Source: Methylovirgula sp.
GTDB lineage: Bacteria; Pseudomonadota; Alphaproteobacteria; Rhizobiales; Beijerinckiaceae
Reading direction: 5' to 3'
NCBI GenBank assembly: GCA_030038595.1
Contig: JASHSW010000088.1
Location: 1 to 20,914, forward strand
Length of the DNA stretch: 20,914 nt
This document shows positions 6,459 through 15,182 of the stretch, piece by piece. Each line of letters starts with the position of its first letter. Position 1 is the stretch's first letter. Below the pieces are notes generated by a model. The model was not told where the DNA came from. It made no database searches and saw only the letters and a program-made list of their open reading frames with translations. Both the position numbers and the translations under genes were made by a program.

Positions 6459-7946
6459 CTATTGTCCGATCCGGTCCAGGTTCACGCCGGTCGTCTCAAT
6501 CCGAAATAGCCAGGTGACGACTGCACCGAGGATTGAAGTGACGACCAAACCGTAGAGCAGCGCGCGCGTACCGATGCCGGCGAGCAGGATCGGAAAGAGG
6601 AACGCGGTCGCCACCGCGCCGATCTTGGCAAAAGCCGCGGCAAAGCCCGCACCCATGCCGCGCACCTCGGTCGGGAACACCTCGCCGGCTAGCAGATACG
6701 TCTGCGCGTTCGGACCGAGATTGGTCATGAAATCGAACAGCATGAAGCCCGCGAAGATGAAGGCGATCTTGGCCCCGCCGCTGGCATCGACCGAGAAGGA
6801 GGCGAGCAGCAGGCCGACGGCGCAGCCGATAAAGCCGACGATCTGCAGTTTGATTCGGCCCAACTTGTCGGCGAGCACGACCGCGCAACCAATGCCGACG
6901 ATGAGCAGGACGTCGATCAGCGCGGCGCCCTTGGCAGCCAGGATGTCGTCCGAGATCACGTCGCTCAGGCTGCGGATGTGGTCGGCGCCGCCACCGATTG
7001 CGGCGGCCAGGATAACGGGGGTGAAAATGCCGATGCCATAGGTACCGAGATCCTGAATGAACCAGGGAACCGAAGCAAAGATCGTGGCGCGGAGATTGCG
7101 ATGGTTGAACAGCGCTGCGAACGACGGTTTGCCGCGGGCCTCCTCGGCGACATTTTCACCGCCCCGCGCCAGCTTGATGCTCGACGGATAGCGGGGCCTG
7201 CGGAACAGGAGCTTGGTGATCGCTTGCTCGGCTTCCTCGTGCGCGCCGCGCACCGCAAGCCAATTGGCGCTTTCGACCACGAAGAAACGGCCGATCGTGA
7301 CGGCGAGCGCCGGGATGAGAGCTGTCGCATACATCCAGCGCCAGGCCGAAAGATGCGGATCAAGTATCAGAACGAGAGCACCGACGCCGGTACCGGCGAG
7401 CGCACCCAGCGCTTGGAAACCGAAAGCACCGAGAACGAGCCGGCCACGATTGGCGCTCGGGATGTTCTCCGAGATGATCATATGCGCGGTGGGATAGTCG
7501 CAGCCGAGCGCCAGGCCGAGGCCGAACAGGCAGATGGCCAGCGACAGGAAATTAGAACAGAGGATCAGCAGCGCCAGGAACGCCACGAAGATGATCATCT
7601 CCGCGATGAACATCCGCTTACGGCCGAAATAATCCGACAGACCGCCGAGCAGCTGGGCGCCGACCAAGATACCGGCGAGGCTAGCCGCGCTGACGATGCC
7701 TTTCTCGGCGGGAGCGATGTGAAATTCATGGACGACGAGCGGCAGCGCCACGCCGGTCATGAAGACGACGAAGCCTTCGAAGAACTTCCCCGCAGCGGCG
7801 AGCGACCAGATACGCCACTGCATGCCGGTCATCGGCGCCGATTTCAGCGCGGTCCCGTCGGACCAGACGGGCAGTTCGTCGATATGCTCCTGCACCGTTT
7901 TGGCTCCGGCGGGTGCGGACGGACTGGGCTTCACGATATCGTCCAT
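6459..7946 (-). CDS. MFS transporter, phosphate:H+ symporter (PHS)-like
   Basis: This is a 495-residue, roughly 12-helix Major Facilitator protein with a 40-residue cytoplasmic N-terminal tail. The loop 2-3 signature is GGLSDYFGRKRMF (101-113). GLGLALGCDYPTAHMIISE (132-150 region) and the NRG that follows in helices 4-5, together with the second-half segment FDFMTNLGPNAQTY followed by GEVFPTEVRG (421-430), resemble Pho84-type phosphate:H+ symporters more than the aromatic-acid or metabolite symporters. Substrate assignment is by resemblance only. An organic acid or sugar is possible. The ATG at 7946 has AAAGGAAA about 8 nt upstream. The neighbouring PstS-like gene, probably co-transcribed, supports phosphate. 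The pair lies between addA and trxA. Confidence 0.82.
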   Translation of the reverse strand: MDDIVKPSPSAPAGAKTVQEHIDELPVWSDGTALKSAPMTGMQWRIWSLAAAGKFFEGFVVFMTGVALPLVVHEFHIAPAEKGIVSAASLAGILVGAQLLGGLSDYFGRKRMFIAEMIIFVAFLALLILCSNFLSLAICLFGLGLALGCDYPTAHMIISENIPSANRGRLVLGAFGFQALGALAGTGVGALVLILDPHLSAWRWMYATALIPALAVTIGRFFVVESANWLAVRGAHEEAEQAITKLLFRRPRYPSSIKLARGGENVAEEARGKPSFAALFNHRNLRATIFASVPWFIQDLGTYGIGIFTPVILAAAIGGGADHIRSLSDVISDDILAAKGAALIDVLLIVGIGCAVVLADKLGRIKLQIVGFIGCAVGLLLASFSVDASGGAKIAFIFAGFMLFDFMTNLGPNAQTYLLAGEVFPTEVRGMGAGFAAAFAKIGAVATAFLFPILLAGIGTRALLYGLVVTSILGAVVTWLFRIETTGVNLDRIGQ

Positions 7947-8149
7947 GCCGGATTTCCTTTGCCCATTGTCGAATCGTCCGCGGAGCCCGTAAGAGAGGCC
8001 ACGACGGCGCGCAAAACACCCACGAAAGCACTACTGAGAACGTGTTGCGCTTTGATGACGTGGCGGGTCGGCACGTCTCGGCATCCGGCCGGCGACGCCG
8101 AGTGACCACTCGCCCCTTTGCTGAAATTCGAACGCAGACCGGGGCGGCA
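7947..8149. other. Intergenic region between addA and the MFS gene
   Basis: These 203 nt mark the addA-proximal edge of the MFS/PstS-like insertion and should hold the MFS promoter. A dyad CTCGGC/GCCGAG (8077-8082 with 8097-8102) enclosing CCGGCCGG lies about 50 nt after the addA stop on the minus strand and may act as a terminator, but there is no T-run. I looked for alphaproteobacterial PHO-box repeats (CTGTCAT-like) and saw none. No transposon ends were recognised. Confidence 0.4.
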
Positions 8150-11100
8150 TCAATCTCGGTCGGAGAAATTAGCCAACGCCGCATCGAGCAGCGCATCGCC
8201 AAGATCCACAACTTCCGGCCCCGCTGTCCAAATGAGCAGCATGCGCAGCCGCTTGCCGGGCCAGAGCGGGGCGAGCACGGCGCGGTAGAGCGCCATTTGG
8301 GCGAGATAGACTTGCGGCGTCGCCGCCGCGCTGCACGGCGCCCCGGTCTTGTAATCGGCGACGATCACTTCGTGGTCGGTTTCAACGATACGGTCAACCT
8401 GGCCGCTCACCTCGCGGGCGCCGTCCGGACCGGCGATGCGTCCGGCAACGGCGACTTCGGCGCGGGCGAGCGGGCCGAAGAGATCGGCGAGCACCGGCAT
8501 CTCCAGCACGGCGAGCGCCTCGGCGATGAGCGCGTCGCGAGCGCTTGAATCAAGGTTGTCGGCACGCACCGCGAGAAAGGCTTGCGCCGTGGCGCGCCGC
8601 GCCTCCGGCGCGACATCCGGCAGATGTTGCAACAACACATGCATCAGCCGCCCGCGCTGCAGCGCGGCGCCGGGCGGAAGATCGGCGCTTTGCGGTTCGA
8701 TCGCGTCCGCCGCGGCGAGCCCGCTCGAAGGTTTCAGCGGCGGGAGCGGCGTGGTTTCGGGCGGCGCCGGCCGGGTCAGAAACGCCGGCAGATCGATGTG
8801 CTCTTCCGGACGTTGGCGCCCGGCGGCGACCGCAGCGGCAAGGTTGCCCGGCGCGTGCCATCGCCGGATCGTCTCGCCTTCGTTCCAAAACGCCGGAACC
8901 GCAACGAAATCTTCGCCGAGCGAGGCTTCGATCATCTGGTTCCAGGAAAGTTCGCCGGGCTCGGTGCTTCCACGATATCCGCCGATGTAGAGCCGCTCTT
9001 CGGCGCGCGTCAGCGCGACATAGAGCAGGCGGCGGTGTTCGTCTTCCGCTTCGGCGCGCGCTTTCTGCCGGGCGGTCGCCACGACTTGCGGATCGCCGTC
9101 TTTGCGGAGCGACCAGGCGAGCACCGGCGCGCCTTCCGATTCCAAAACGTGGATCTTATTGTCGTGTCGGCCGCTTGGCACGCCGCAGGTGTCGGGTAGA
9201 AAGACGATCTTCGCTTCGAGACCCTTGGCGGCGTGAATCGTCATGACGCGCACGCAATCGCTTCCCGTCTCCATGTCGCGCTTGATCGAGAGATCGATAC
9301 CTTCGAGGCCGGCGAGAAAACCGGCGAGCGAAAAGCTTCCCTCTTTCTCGGCGCGCAGCGCAAGGCGCAGAAATTCGTCGATGACGTCGCATGCTTCGGG
9401 CCCGAGCCGCGCCTGCAACGCGCGCCGGCCACCGTCTTCGCCGAGCAGCCGCGCATAGAAATCGAACGGCGAGAGCGCGGCACGGGTGCGCCAACGCCGG
9501 ATCGCCGCATACGCCGCCTCATGCCGCTCGTTGGGCGAGGCGGCGAGCGCGTCGAAGAGCGCGCCGCCGCGGTCCGGGGCGATCTTGAGAAGATCGTCGT
9601 CATCGAGCCTGATGAGCGGCGATTTCAGCAAGGCGGCGAGGGTGAGGTCGTCCTGCGGCAGAAGCGCGGTGCGCCCCGCGGCGATCAGGTCCATGACCGC
9701 GATGTGGTCGAGAAGTTCGAGCCGGTCGGCGCCGGCGACCGGCACGTTGTGCCGTTTCAGGGCGCGGATCACGGCCTCGAAAAAAGCGTTGCGTGTTCGC
9801 ACGAGGATCAGAACGTCGCCGGCCCGGACGGGACGCCGCGCACCATTCTCATGCACGACTTCGCCGGAGCCGGGTGCGATGAGCGCGGCGATCTTGCGGG
9901 AGACACGGTCGGCGAGGATCGCCGCCGGATCGCCTTCGTCCAAGAAATCGACCGGCAAGCGCCAGTCGCGGGGCTCCGGGTGGTCGTCCCGGGAAACCGG
10001 CGGCCAGAATTCTATGAGCCCGGGCAGATCGTGCTTCAGAGCCTCATGCCCCATCCAGATGTCTTCGCTGACAAGGCCTCTCTGATGCTCGGGCGCGGCG
10101 AAGACCCGATCGATCGTCGCCAGCACGGCCGGCACGGAGCGGAATGAATGTTTCAGCAGCACGTGTTCGAAGCCGCCGCCGCTCGAACGATCGAACGACA
10201 TGCGCATTTCGTGAAACATGTGCGGCGCCGCGCCCTGGAACGAAAAGATCGACTGTTTCTCGTCGCCGACCGCGAAGAACGTGCGCGGGTAGGCGCGGCT
10301 TCCCGCTCCGGCGAAGAACTCGGCGGCCAATGCCTCGAGGATCTTCCATTGCGAATGACTTGTGTCCTGCGCTTCGTCGACGAGAATATGGTCGATGCCG
10401 GAATCGAGCTTGAAAAGCACCCAGCCGGCATCGGAGCGATCGAGCAGAGCGAGCGTGTCCTCGATCAAATCGTCGAAGTCGAGCAGGCCGCGCGCGCCTT
10501 TCAGTCGTTCATAGCGATCGAAGACCTCGGCGACGACGCGCATCAGCGCCAGCGAATTTTGCAGACATTCGGCGGCCTTGCGGCGTTCGCGCAGAGGCGC
10601 GAGCCGTGCCTGCTCCTGGTAGAGCTCGTCGACGGGATCGGGACGCGCGTCGCTCAGCCGCTTCGTCGCGAGGCTCTTGCGCTTGTCTCCCGCGCCGTCT
10701 CCTATGAAGAAGAGATCGAGATAGGCCGACAGGCATGCCTCGCGCGCTTCCTCCGTCATCGCCGCCGCGCCGCGCGAAGGATCGTAGGCGGCCGAAGCCG
10801 TCCGCAGCAGCGCCGCGTTGTTTTGGTCGGTTTTCGCGCCTTGGTCGAGAAACTCCGCGAATTCATGCCAGCGGCGCGGAGGAATACCGCCCTCGATCAT
10901 CTCGATTTCCACCGCCGCCCGTGTCGTGCCCGGCGCAAGATCCAGCGCACGGCCGAGATCGGCGGCGGCCGCCTTGCAGTCATAGTGCCGCAGCAGGGCG
11001 CGATGCCGTGTCGCCGCGGCGATCAGCGCGTCAAACTCTTCGAGCGACGTATCCGCACAAAGCCGCTGCAATGCGCCGCCAAGATCGCCGTGGTCGCGGC

Positions 11101-11614
11101 GCGCTTCGGAAAGCGCTTGGCGGCGCGCTTGGCTCAACAATTCTTCTTCGCCGATTTCGTCCATCACTTCGAAACGCGCCGGGACGTTGGCCTCGAACGG
11201 AAAAAGGTGCAGCAGCCGTTCGCAAAAGCCGTGAATGGTATGCACCTTCAGACCGCCCGGGGTCTCCACGGTGCGGGCGAAGAGACGGCGTGCGAAGACG
11301 AGCGCCTCGGAGGAGGGCGCCCCCGCGCCGATGTCAAGGATCGCTTGCCGCAGCGCCGCGTCGTCAAGTTCGGTCCATCGCGAAAGCGCTGCGAAAATTT
11401 TCTCTGCCATATTGGCAGCGGCGGCCTTCGTGAAGGTGAGACAGAGGATCTTGGCGGGCGCGACGCCGGCGAGCAGTAGGCGCAATACGCGCTGCGCCAG
11501 CACGTGCGTCTTCCCGGAGCCGGCGTTCGCCGAAACCCAGACCGACACGTCGGGGTTGGACGCCTTGGCCTGCTGGCTGCGGACCGGCGCGGGAAGTTCG
11601 AGCGTGAAGCTCAT
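8150..11614 (-). CDS. addA: AddA, helicase-nuclease subunit of the AddAB double-strand-break repair complex
   Basis: This 1154-residue UvrD-type helicase carries a C-terminal RecB-family nuclease. AddA with AddB resects DNA ends for RecA-dependent recombination. Walker A is ANAGSGKT (29-36). Walker B is VDEAQD, about residue 410. GDEKQSIFSFQGA, HSFRS, MTIHAAKGLE and YVALTRAEERLY represent the later helicase motifs in order. The nuclease signature GQVDRI and ADYKTG (about residues 1070-1087) is complete, so both activities should be intact. The ATG at 11614 overlaps the addB stop as ATGA, which fixes the start and implies translational coupling. A longer frame to 11635 is rejected for this reason. 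The 443-residue frame opposite it is a GC-driven shadow. Confidence 0.97.
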   Translation of the reverse strand: MSFTLELPAPVRSQQAKASNPDVSVWVSANAGSGKTHVLAQRVLRLLLAGVAPAKILCLTFTKAAAANMAEKIFAALSRWTELDDAALRQAILDIGAGAPSSEALVFARRLFARTVETPGGLKVHTIHGFCERLLHLFPFEANVPARFEVMDEIGEEELLSQARRQALSEARRDHGDLGGALQRLCADTSLEEFDALIAAATRHRALLRHYDCKAAAADLGRALDLAPGTTRAAVEIEMIEGGIPPRRWHEFAEFLDQGAKTDQNNAALLRTASAAYDPSRGAAAMTEEAREACLSAYLDLFFIGDGAGDKRKSLATKRLSDARPDPVDELYQEQARLAPLRERRKAAECLQNSLALMRVVAEVFDRYERLKGARGLLDFDDLIEDTLALLDRSDAGWVLFKLDSGIDHILVDEAQDTSHSQWKILEALAAEFFAGAGSRAYPRTFFAVGDEKQSIFSFQGAAPHMFHEMRMSFDRSSGGGFEHVLLKHSFRSVPAVLATIDRVFAAPEHQRGLVSEDIWMGHEALKHDLPGLIEFWPPVSRDDHPEPRDWRLPVDFLDEGDPAAILADRVSRKIAALIAPGSGEVVHENGARRPVRAGDVLILVRTRNAFFEAVIRALKRHNVPVAGADRLELLDHIAVMDLIAAGRTALLPQDDLTLAALLKSPLIRLDDDDLLKIAPDRGGALFDALAASPNERHEAAYAAIRRWRTRAALSPFDFYARLLGEDGGRRALQARLGPEACDVIDEFLRLALRAEKEGSFSLAGFLAGLEGIDLSIKRDMETGSDCVRVMTIHAAKGLEAKIVFLPDTCGVPSGRHDNKIHVLESEGAPVLAWSLRKDGDPQVVATARQKARAEAEDEHRRLLYVALTRAEERLYIGGYRGSTEPGELSWNQMIEASLGEDFVAVPAFWNEGETIRRWHAPGNLAAAVAAGRQRPEEHIDLPAFLTRPAPPETTPLPPLKPSSGLAAADAIEPQSADLPPGAALQRGRLMHVLLQHLPDVAPEARRATAQAFLAVRADNLDSSARDALIAEALAVLEMPVLADLFGPLARAEVAVAGRIAGPDGAREVSGQVDRIVETDHEVIVADYKTGAPCSAAATPQVYLAQMALYRAVLAPLWPGKRLRMLLIWTAGPEVVDLGDALLDAALANFSDRD

Positions 11615-14600
11615 CGGCCGCCCCCCAGCGCCCATTCCTTGACGCGGGCGAGATGGTCGTAGGCGTTATAGCGCGCCGCGAATTTCGGGAACGGGCGCGG
11701 CGGATAGGGAGTCGCGGGATCGCGAAATTGATTGAGCAATTCAACGAGGCCGGCAAAATGTTCTTCTGCGACGTCCGCGATGCTCTCATCCGCGCGGCCT
11801 TTTTTCCTGAAGCGAAGCGGGCGTTCTTTGCCGCCGTCTTTGCCGAGCAGTTTGACGTAGAGCGCCTCCTCGACACGCGTTTCGGGCGCGAGCCCGAATG
11901 CGCCGCGCCGCGCCATCGCCGCCTCCAGCGTCAATTGCGGCGCAAAGCCGACGCGCACTTCGTCCATGCCCGGCGGTGTCCCGGTCTTGTAATCAACGAG
12001 CGCTACCGCGCCGTCGGCGAAACGTTCGAGCCGGTCGGCCACGGCGGAAAGCGTGAAGCGGGTGCCATCGGCGAGCGGAATTTCGATGGCGTCTTGGATT
12101 TCGACATCGAGCCTGGCCAGCGGACGCCGGCTCGTCTCGAAATCGAGATAGAAGCGGATGGCGCGTTCAATCCGCGGCCATTGGAAGATTGCGAAATCGG
12201 GATCCTCAAACGCGTCCCGAAAAGCGGCTTGCATCATCGCGGTAAGGATCGACGGTGCGTCGGGAGGCAGAATCCCTTGCGGATGCAGCGCGCCGAAATC
12301 CGCGAGCACTTCGTGAATAGCGCTTCCCATGATCCGCCGCTCCTCGGCTTCGTCGGCGGCGGGGAGCGCGGCGAGCTTGAGGATGAATTCTGCGTAGATC
12401 GCGTAAGGGTCGCGGCGCAACGTCTCGATTCGCGTCACGCTGAGCCGGCGCGGCCGCAACGCGAGCGGCGGATGCGGCATCGGCCGCCGGCTCGCAACGA
12501 CCGCGGCCGGTCGGTCGATTGCCCGGGCGAGCGCCAGGAAAGCTTGCCCGCGCCCACGGCAGGACTCGAATTCTTGGCCGCCCAGCGCCGCCAGCCTTTG
12601 CACGAACCGCGAAGCGACGGTCGGGGTACCGTCGCGCTTCCGGGCGCGGCTCAGAATGACGCGCTCGTGACCCATCGCCATCACGAAATCATGCGCCGTC
12701 TGGCCGATCTTACGTTCCGGCGGCGTCAAGCCGAGCGCGGCGCGCATCGGCCGGTTCAGGAATGCGTCGCCCATCGCCTGCGGCGGCCAGATCGTTTCGT
12801 CGAGCCCACCGAGCAGCATCACGTCGACGTCCATGAGGCGCGCCTCGAGCAGGCCGAAGATTTTAAGCCGCGGATGCGTGTGGCGCGGCCGGCGAAGCGT
12901 CACCGCCGCCATCGTTTGCACCAGGAAGAGCGCATAAGCCTCGGCGTCGAAGCACAAGTCGGGCAGCGCGCAGCGATGCAATTCGGAAAACAGACCGTCC
13001 AACGCCTCGACGTCTTCGCCGCGCGCGGTCTGCGCCACCGCCTCGAGTGCGCTTCGATGTGCCTCGATCCACGTGCGAAGCGGCTGCGTGCCGGCAAGGG
13101 CGACAAGCGGCGCGAGCGCGTCTTGCAGCCGCGCGAGCAGATCTTCGAGTTTCGCCCAATCATCTTCGCCGATGCGTCTCTGGGCGGGATGAGCGAAGCG
13201 ATCCTTTGCGGCCTCACGTGCGGCCGAAATCGCCTCGGCGGGGGTGGGAAACCTCGCGAGCCGCTTAATTTGGCGCAGCATGCCAATCTCGAAGATCGGC
13301 GCCAGCCGTTCGATCTCGGCGCGATCGAGCCCCAGGCGCGTCGAAGGATGGGCAAGGAGGGCGACAAAATCGGCAGGTTCGCCCGACCTGGCGAGCATCG
13401 TGAGCCGTGCCAGCCTTCCGTAGGGGCTGCCGCTCAGGGGCTCGCCCGCCGAATCGTCGATCTCCACGCCGAAGCGGCGAAGCTCGGCGCCGACCCGACG
13501 GGCAAGACCGCGGTCGGGCGTGACCAGCGCAGCAGTCGCTCCGGGTGTCTCGAGAACCTGACGCAGCGCGACGGCGAGAGTGAGCGCTTCCTCGCGTTCG
13601 TCGGCCGCCTCGATCAGCGTCACGCCGTCGAGCGCCGCGGCGATCGCGTCGGTGCGGGCGCGATAGGAGCGCCACATCTCCGTGGTGTCGGCGGGGCGCA
13701 GAGCCTCGGAGAGGAATTCGTCGCGCGCCGCGCGTGCGGGAGTGGGCCTGCCAAGCTCGATCACGCCGTCGCGGGTCACGCCAAGGATCGGCAGCAGCCG
13801 GCGCAGCGCCGCTTGCGGGTGCCCGAAGCCCGGTTCGTCGGCGTGCGCGTCGCCGATCCGCTGCCAGCTTGCTTCGTCGAGGTAAAGATCGAGTCCGGGG
13901 AGAACCACGGCGCCGCGCGGGGCGACGGCGATCGCCGCAAGCAGCCGCGCCGTGGCGCGATTGGTACCCGTCGAACCGACGGCAATCACCGGCCCGGCGC
14001 ATCCCGCCTCGATGCGCGCGATCTGCGCCTCGACGAGCATCTGTTGACGGCGCGCCGCATCTACGCGACCGTGGGCCGCGAGAATCACCGGCCATTGCGC
14101 GACGGCGATGTTGAGGAAATCGAGCGTGATTCGCCAATACCGATCGAACTCCGGCAGAGCCAGAGGATCGAGCTTCTCCCAGGCTACGTCCTCGATGATC
14201 AATTCGTCGATGAGATCGGCAAGCGCGCCGGCGAGATGCCAGGCGTCGGCCGCCGAGGTACCGACCAGACAGGGTTCACGATCGTCGGTGGCAAAGCTTC
14301 CATCGGCGTTGACCGCGATGATCGCGTGGCGCAAGGCCGACGCCCATTTTTGTACCAGGACGGCAAGCTGCATGCGCCGCCAGATCGCGCTTGCCGCCTG
14401 GGCGGTGCCAAGTGGGGCATCAAGCGTAGGTTCTTCGAAGAGAAGATCGATCTCTGTCGTCTCGAGTCCGCCCAGCGGCAGGATGCGCGGCAGCAACGTT
14501 GCGGGACCGCCAAGGGCGCCGGCAAATTCATCGACGAGCGCACGCGCCGCGCGCCGGGTGGGGACATAGATCGTCGCCCGCGCCAGATCGAGCGGCCCTA

Positions 14601-14706
14601 AAGCGCGCGAAAAACCCTCGACGATTCTTCCGTCGAGAAGCGCGGCGACGAAGGATTTCAGAAAAGGTGCGCCGGGGGCGACGCTGAAAACATGTTTGGC
14701 CGGCAT
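11611..14706 (-). CDS. addB: AddB, nuclease subunit of the AddAB double-strand-break repair complex (alphaproteobacterial type)
   Basis: This 1031-residue protein is the AddB partner of AddA. The C-terminal nuclease motif is present as AVADRLE (about 888-894) and LVDYKTG (about 902-908). The end, with FPKFAARYNAYDHLARVKEW, is typical of alphaproteobacterial AddB as I recall it. The N-terminus (VFSVAPGAPFLKSF) has no GxGKT Walker A box. The position where Firmicute AddB has the first iron-sulfur cysteine (a CPF motif) reads RRDPYAIYAE, and there is no C-terminal cysteine trio, so it appears to lack both ATP binding and the Fe-S staple. The start at 14706 directly follows a long hairpin that covers its only GGAA-like binding site. 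It lies 56 nt after zapA, on the same strand. The 982-residue antisense frame is a shadow. Confidence 0.95.
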   Translation of the reverse strand: MPAKHVFSVAPGAPFLKSFVAALLDGRIVEGFSRALGPLDLARATIYVPTRRAARALVDEFAGALGGPATLLPRILPLGGLETTEIDLLFEEPTLDAPLGTAQAASAIWRRMQLAVLVQKWASALRHAIIAVNADGSFATDDREPCLVGTSAADAWHLAGALADLIDELIIEDVAWEKLDPLALPEFDRYWRITLDFLNIAVAQWPVILAAHGRVDAARRQQMLVEAQIARIEAGCAGPVIAVGSTGTNRATARLLAAIAVAPRGAVVLPGLDLYLDEASWQRIGDAHADEPGFGHPQAALRRLLPILGVTRDGVIELGRPTPARAARDEFLSEALRPADTTEMWRSYRARTDAIAAALDGVTLIEAADEREEALTLAVALRQVLETPGATAALVTPDRGLARRVGAELRRFGVEIDDSAGEPLSGSPYGRLARLTMLARSGEPADFVALLAHPSTRLGLDRAEIERLAPIFEIGMLRQIKRLARFPTPAEAISAAREAAKDRFAHPAQRRIGEDDWAKLEDLLARLQDALAPLVALAGTQPLRTWIEAHRSALEAVAQTARGEDVEALDGLFSELHRCALPDLCFDAEAYALFLVQTMAAVTLRRPRHTHPRLKIFGLLEARLMDVDVMLLGGLDETIWPPQAMGDAFLNRPMRAALGLTPPERKIGQTAHDFVMAMGHERVILSRARKRDGTPTVASRFVQRLAALGGQEFESCRGRGQAFLALARAIDRPAAVVASRRPMPHPPLALRPRRLSVTRIETLRRDPYAIYAEFILKLAALPAADEAEERRIMGSAIHEVLADFGALHPQGILPPDAPSILTAMMQAAFRDAFEDPDFAIFQWPRIERAIRFYLDFETSRRPLARLDVEIQDAIEIPLADGTRFTLSAVADRLERFADGAVALVDYKTGTPPGMDEVRVGFAPQLTLEAAMARRGAFGLAPETRVEEALYVKLLGKDGGKERPLRFRKKGRADESIADVAEEHFAGLVELLNQFRDPATPYPPRPFPKFAARYNAYDHLARVKEWALGGGR

Positions 14707-14708
14707 GG

Positions 14709-14746
14709 CTGTTCCGCGGGCGACTCGGGCCTCGCCCCCGGAACAG
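14709..14746 (-). promoter_or_regulatory. addB: 15-bp intercistronic hairpin abutting the addB start codon
   Basis: Two 15-nt arms (14709-14723 and 14732-14746) pair with a single C-C mismatch around an 8-nt loop. On the minus strand the hairpin begins 16 nt after the zapA stop codon and ends 2 nt before the addB ATG, so the GCGGAACAG segment that would have to serve as ribosome binding site is inside the 3' arm. It may limit addB translation, stabilise or process the zapA end, or slow transcription. There is no T-run, so it is not a standard intrinsic terminator. Confidence 0.6.
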
Positions 14747-14762
14747 ATAGCCCAAACTCGCT

Positions 14763-15131
14763 TTATCCGCGACCGATGCCGTTGAGATTCTGGGCGACGC
14801 GTTCGATGCGCGCCGTAGTCTCGCCGAGCGACTCGACGATATCGTCGGCCCAGGCGTCCCGCTCGGTCTCCAAGGTAGTCGTGGCCGAATTGAGATTGAC
14901 GATCTCGATTTCGAGCGCGGCGATACGCCGATTGGCTTCGGCGAGTTCGTCGGCAAGGGTAATCGCCGCCATGATCGTCAATCGCTGGTCGCCGATTTCC
15001 CCGAAGTTGCGTTTGAGGGTCTCGATCTTTTCGTCAATCTGCCGCGCAAGACCTTGCAGGTGGGCTTCCTCATTCTCGCCGCAGGCGACCCGATAAACAT
15101 GCCCGGCGATGGTGACGGTAACTTGCGCCAT
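14763..15131 (-). CDS. zapA: Cell division protein ZapA
   Basis: This 122-residue protein has the ZapA layout: a globular N-terminal part (MAQVTVTIAGHVYRVAC, then EEAHLQGLARQIDEKI) followed by a long helix suited to coiled-coil dimerisation (LADELAEANRRIAALEIEI onward). ZapA binds FtsZ and bundles protofilaments at the Z ring. The start at 15131 has a perfect AGGAGG (plus-strand 15139-15144) 7 nt upstream. It follows DUF4164 on the same strand and precedes addB. The usual ssrS (6S RNA) and 5-formyltetrahydrofolate cyclo-ligase partners seen downstream of zapA in many proteobacteria are not here; only 56 nt separate it from addB. Confidence 0.92.
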   Translation of the reverse strand: MAQVTVTIAGHVYRVACGENEEAHLQGLARQIDEKIETLKRNFGEIGDQRLTIMAAITLADELAEANRRIAALEIEIVNLNSATTTLETERDAWADDIVESLGETTARIERVAQNLNGIGRG

Positions 15132-15146
15132 GACGCGGCCTCCTAT

Positions 15147-15182
15147 GCTACGTCGCTACATAAGATTGCTACATCGCTACAT
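15147..15182. repeat. Short tandem repeat of a GCTAC-rich 15-mer
   Basis: GCTACGTCGCTACAT (15147-15161) recurs as GCTACATCGCTACAT (15168-15182) with one mismatch and a 21-bp period. GCTAC itself occurs four times. The repeat spans the DUF4164 stop codon and the short gap before zapA, ending just upstream of the zapA ribosome binding site. It looks like a local duplication. A binding-site function is possible but unsupported. Confidence 0.7.

Noticed and set aside
6978..8105. 375-codon plus-strand frame opposite the MFS gene
   Set aside because: Highly charged, low-complexity shadow. The MFS frame has transmembrane periodicity and family motifs.
7947..8149. PHO box upstream of the MFS/PstS-like pair
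   Set aside because: Phosphate control was expected, but no CTGTCAT-type direct repeat could be found by eye here or in 6353-6458.
10148..11479. 443-codon plus-strand frame opposite addA
   Set aside because: Same GC-driven shadow effect, with no recognisable protein features.
11653..14601. 982-codon plus-strand frame opposite addB
   Set aside because: Its length is striking, but addB is a clear family member on the other strand. In GC-rich DNA the antisense frame lacks stops. The translated sequence is rich in Arg, His and Asp with no domain.
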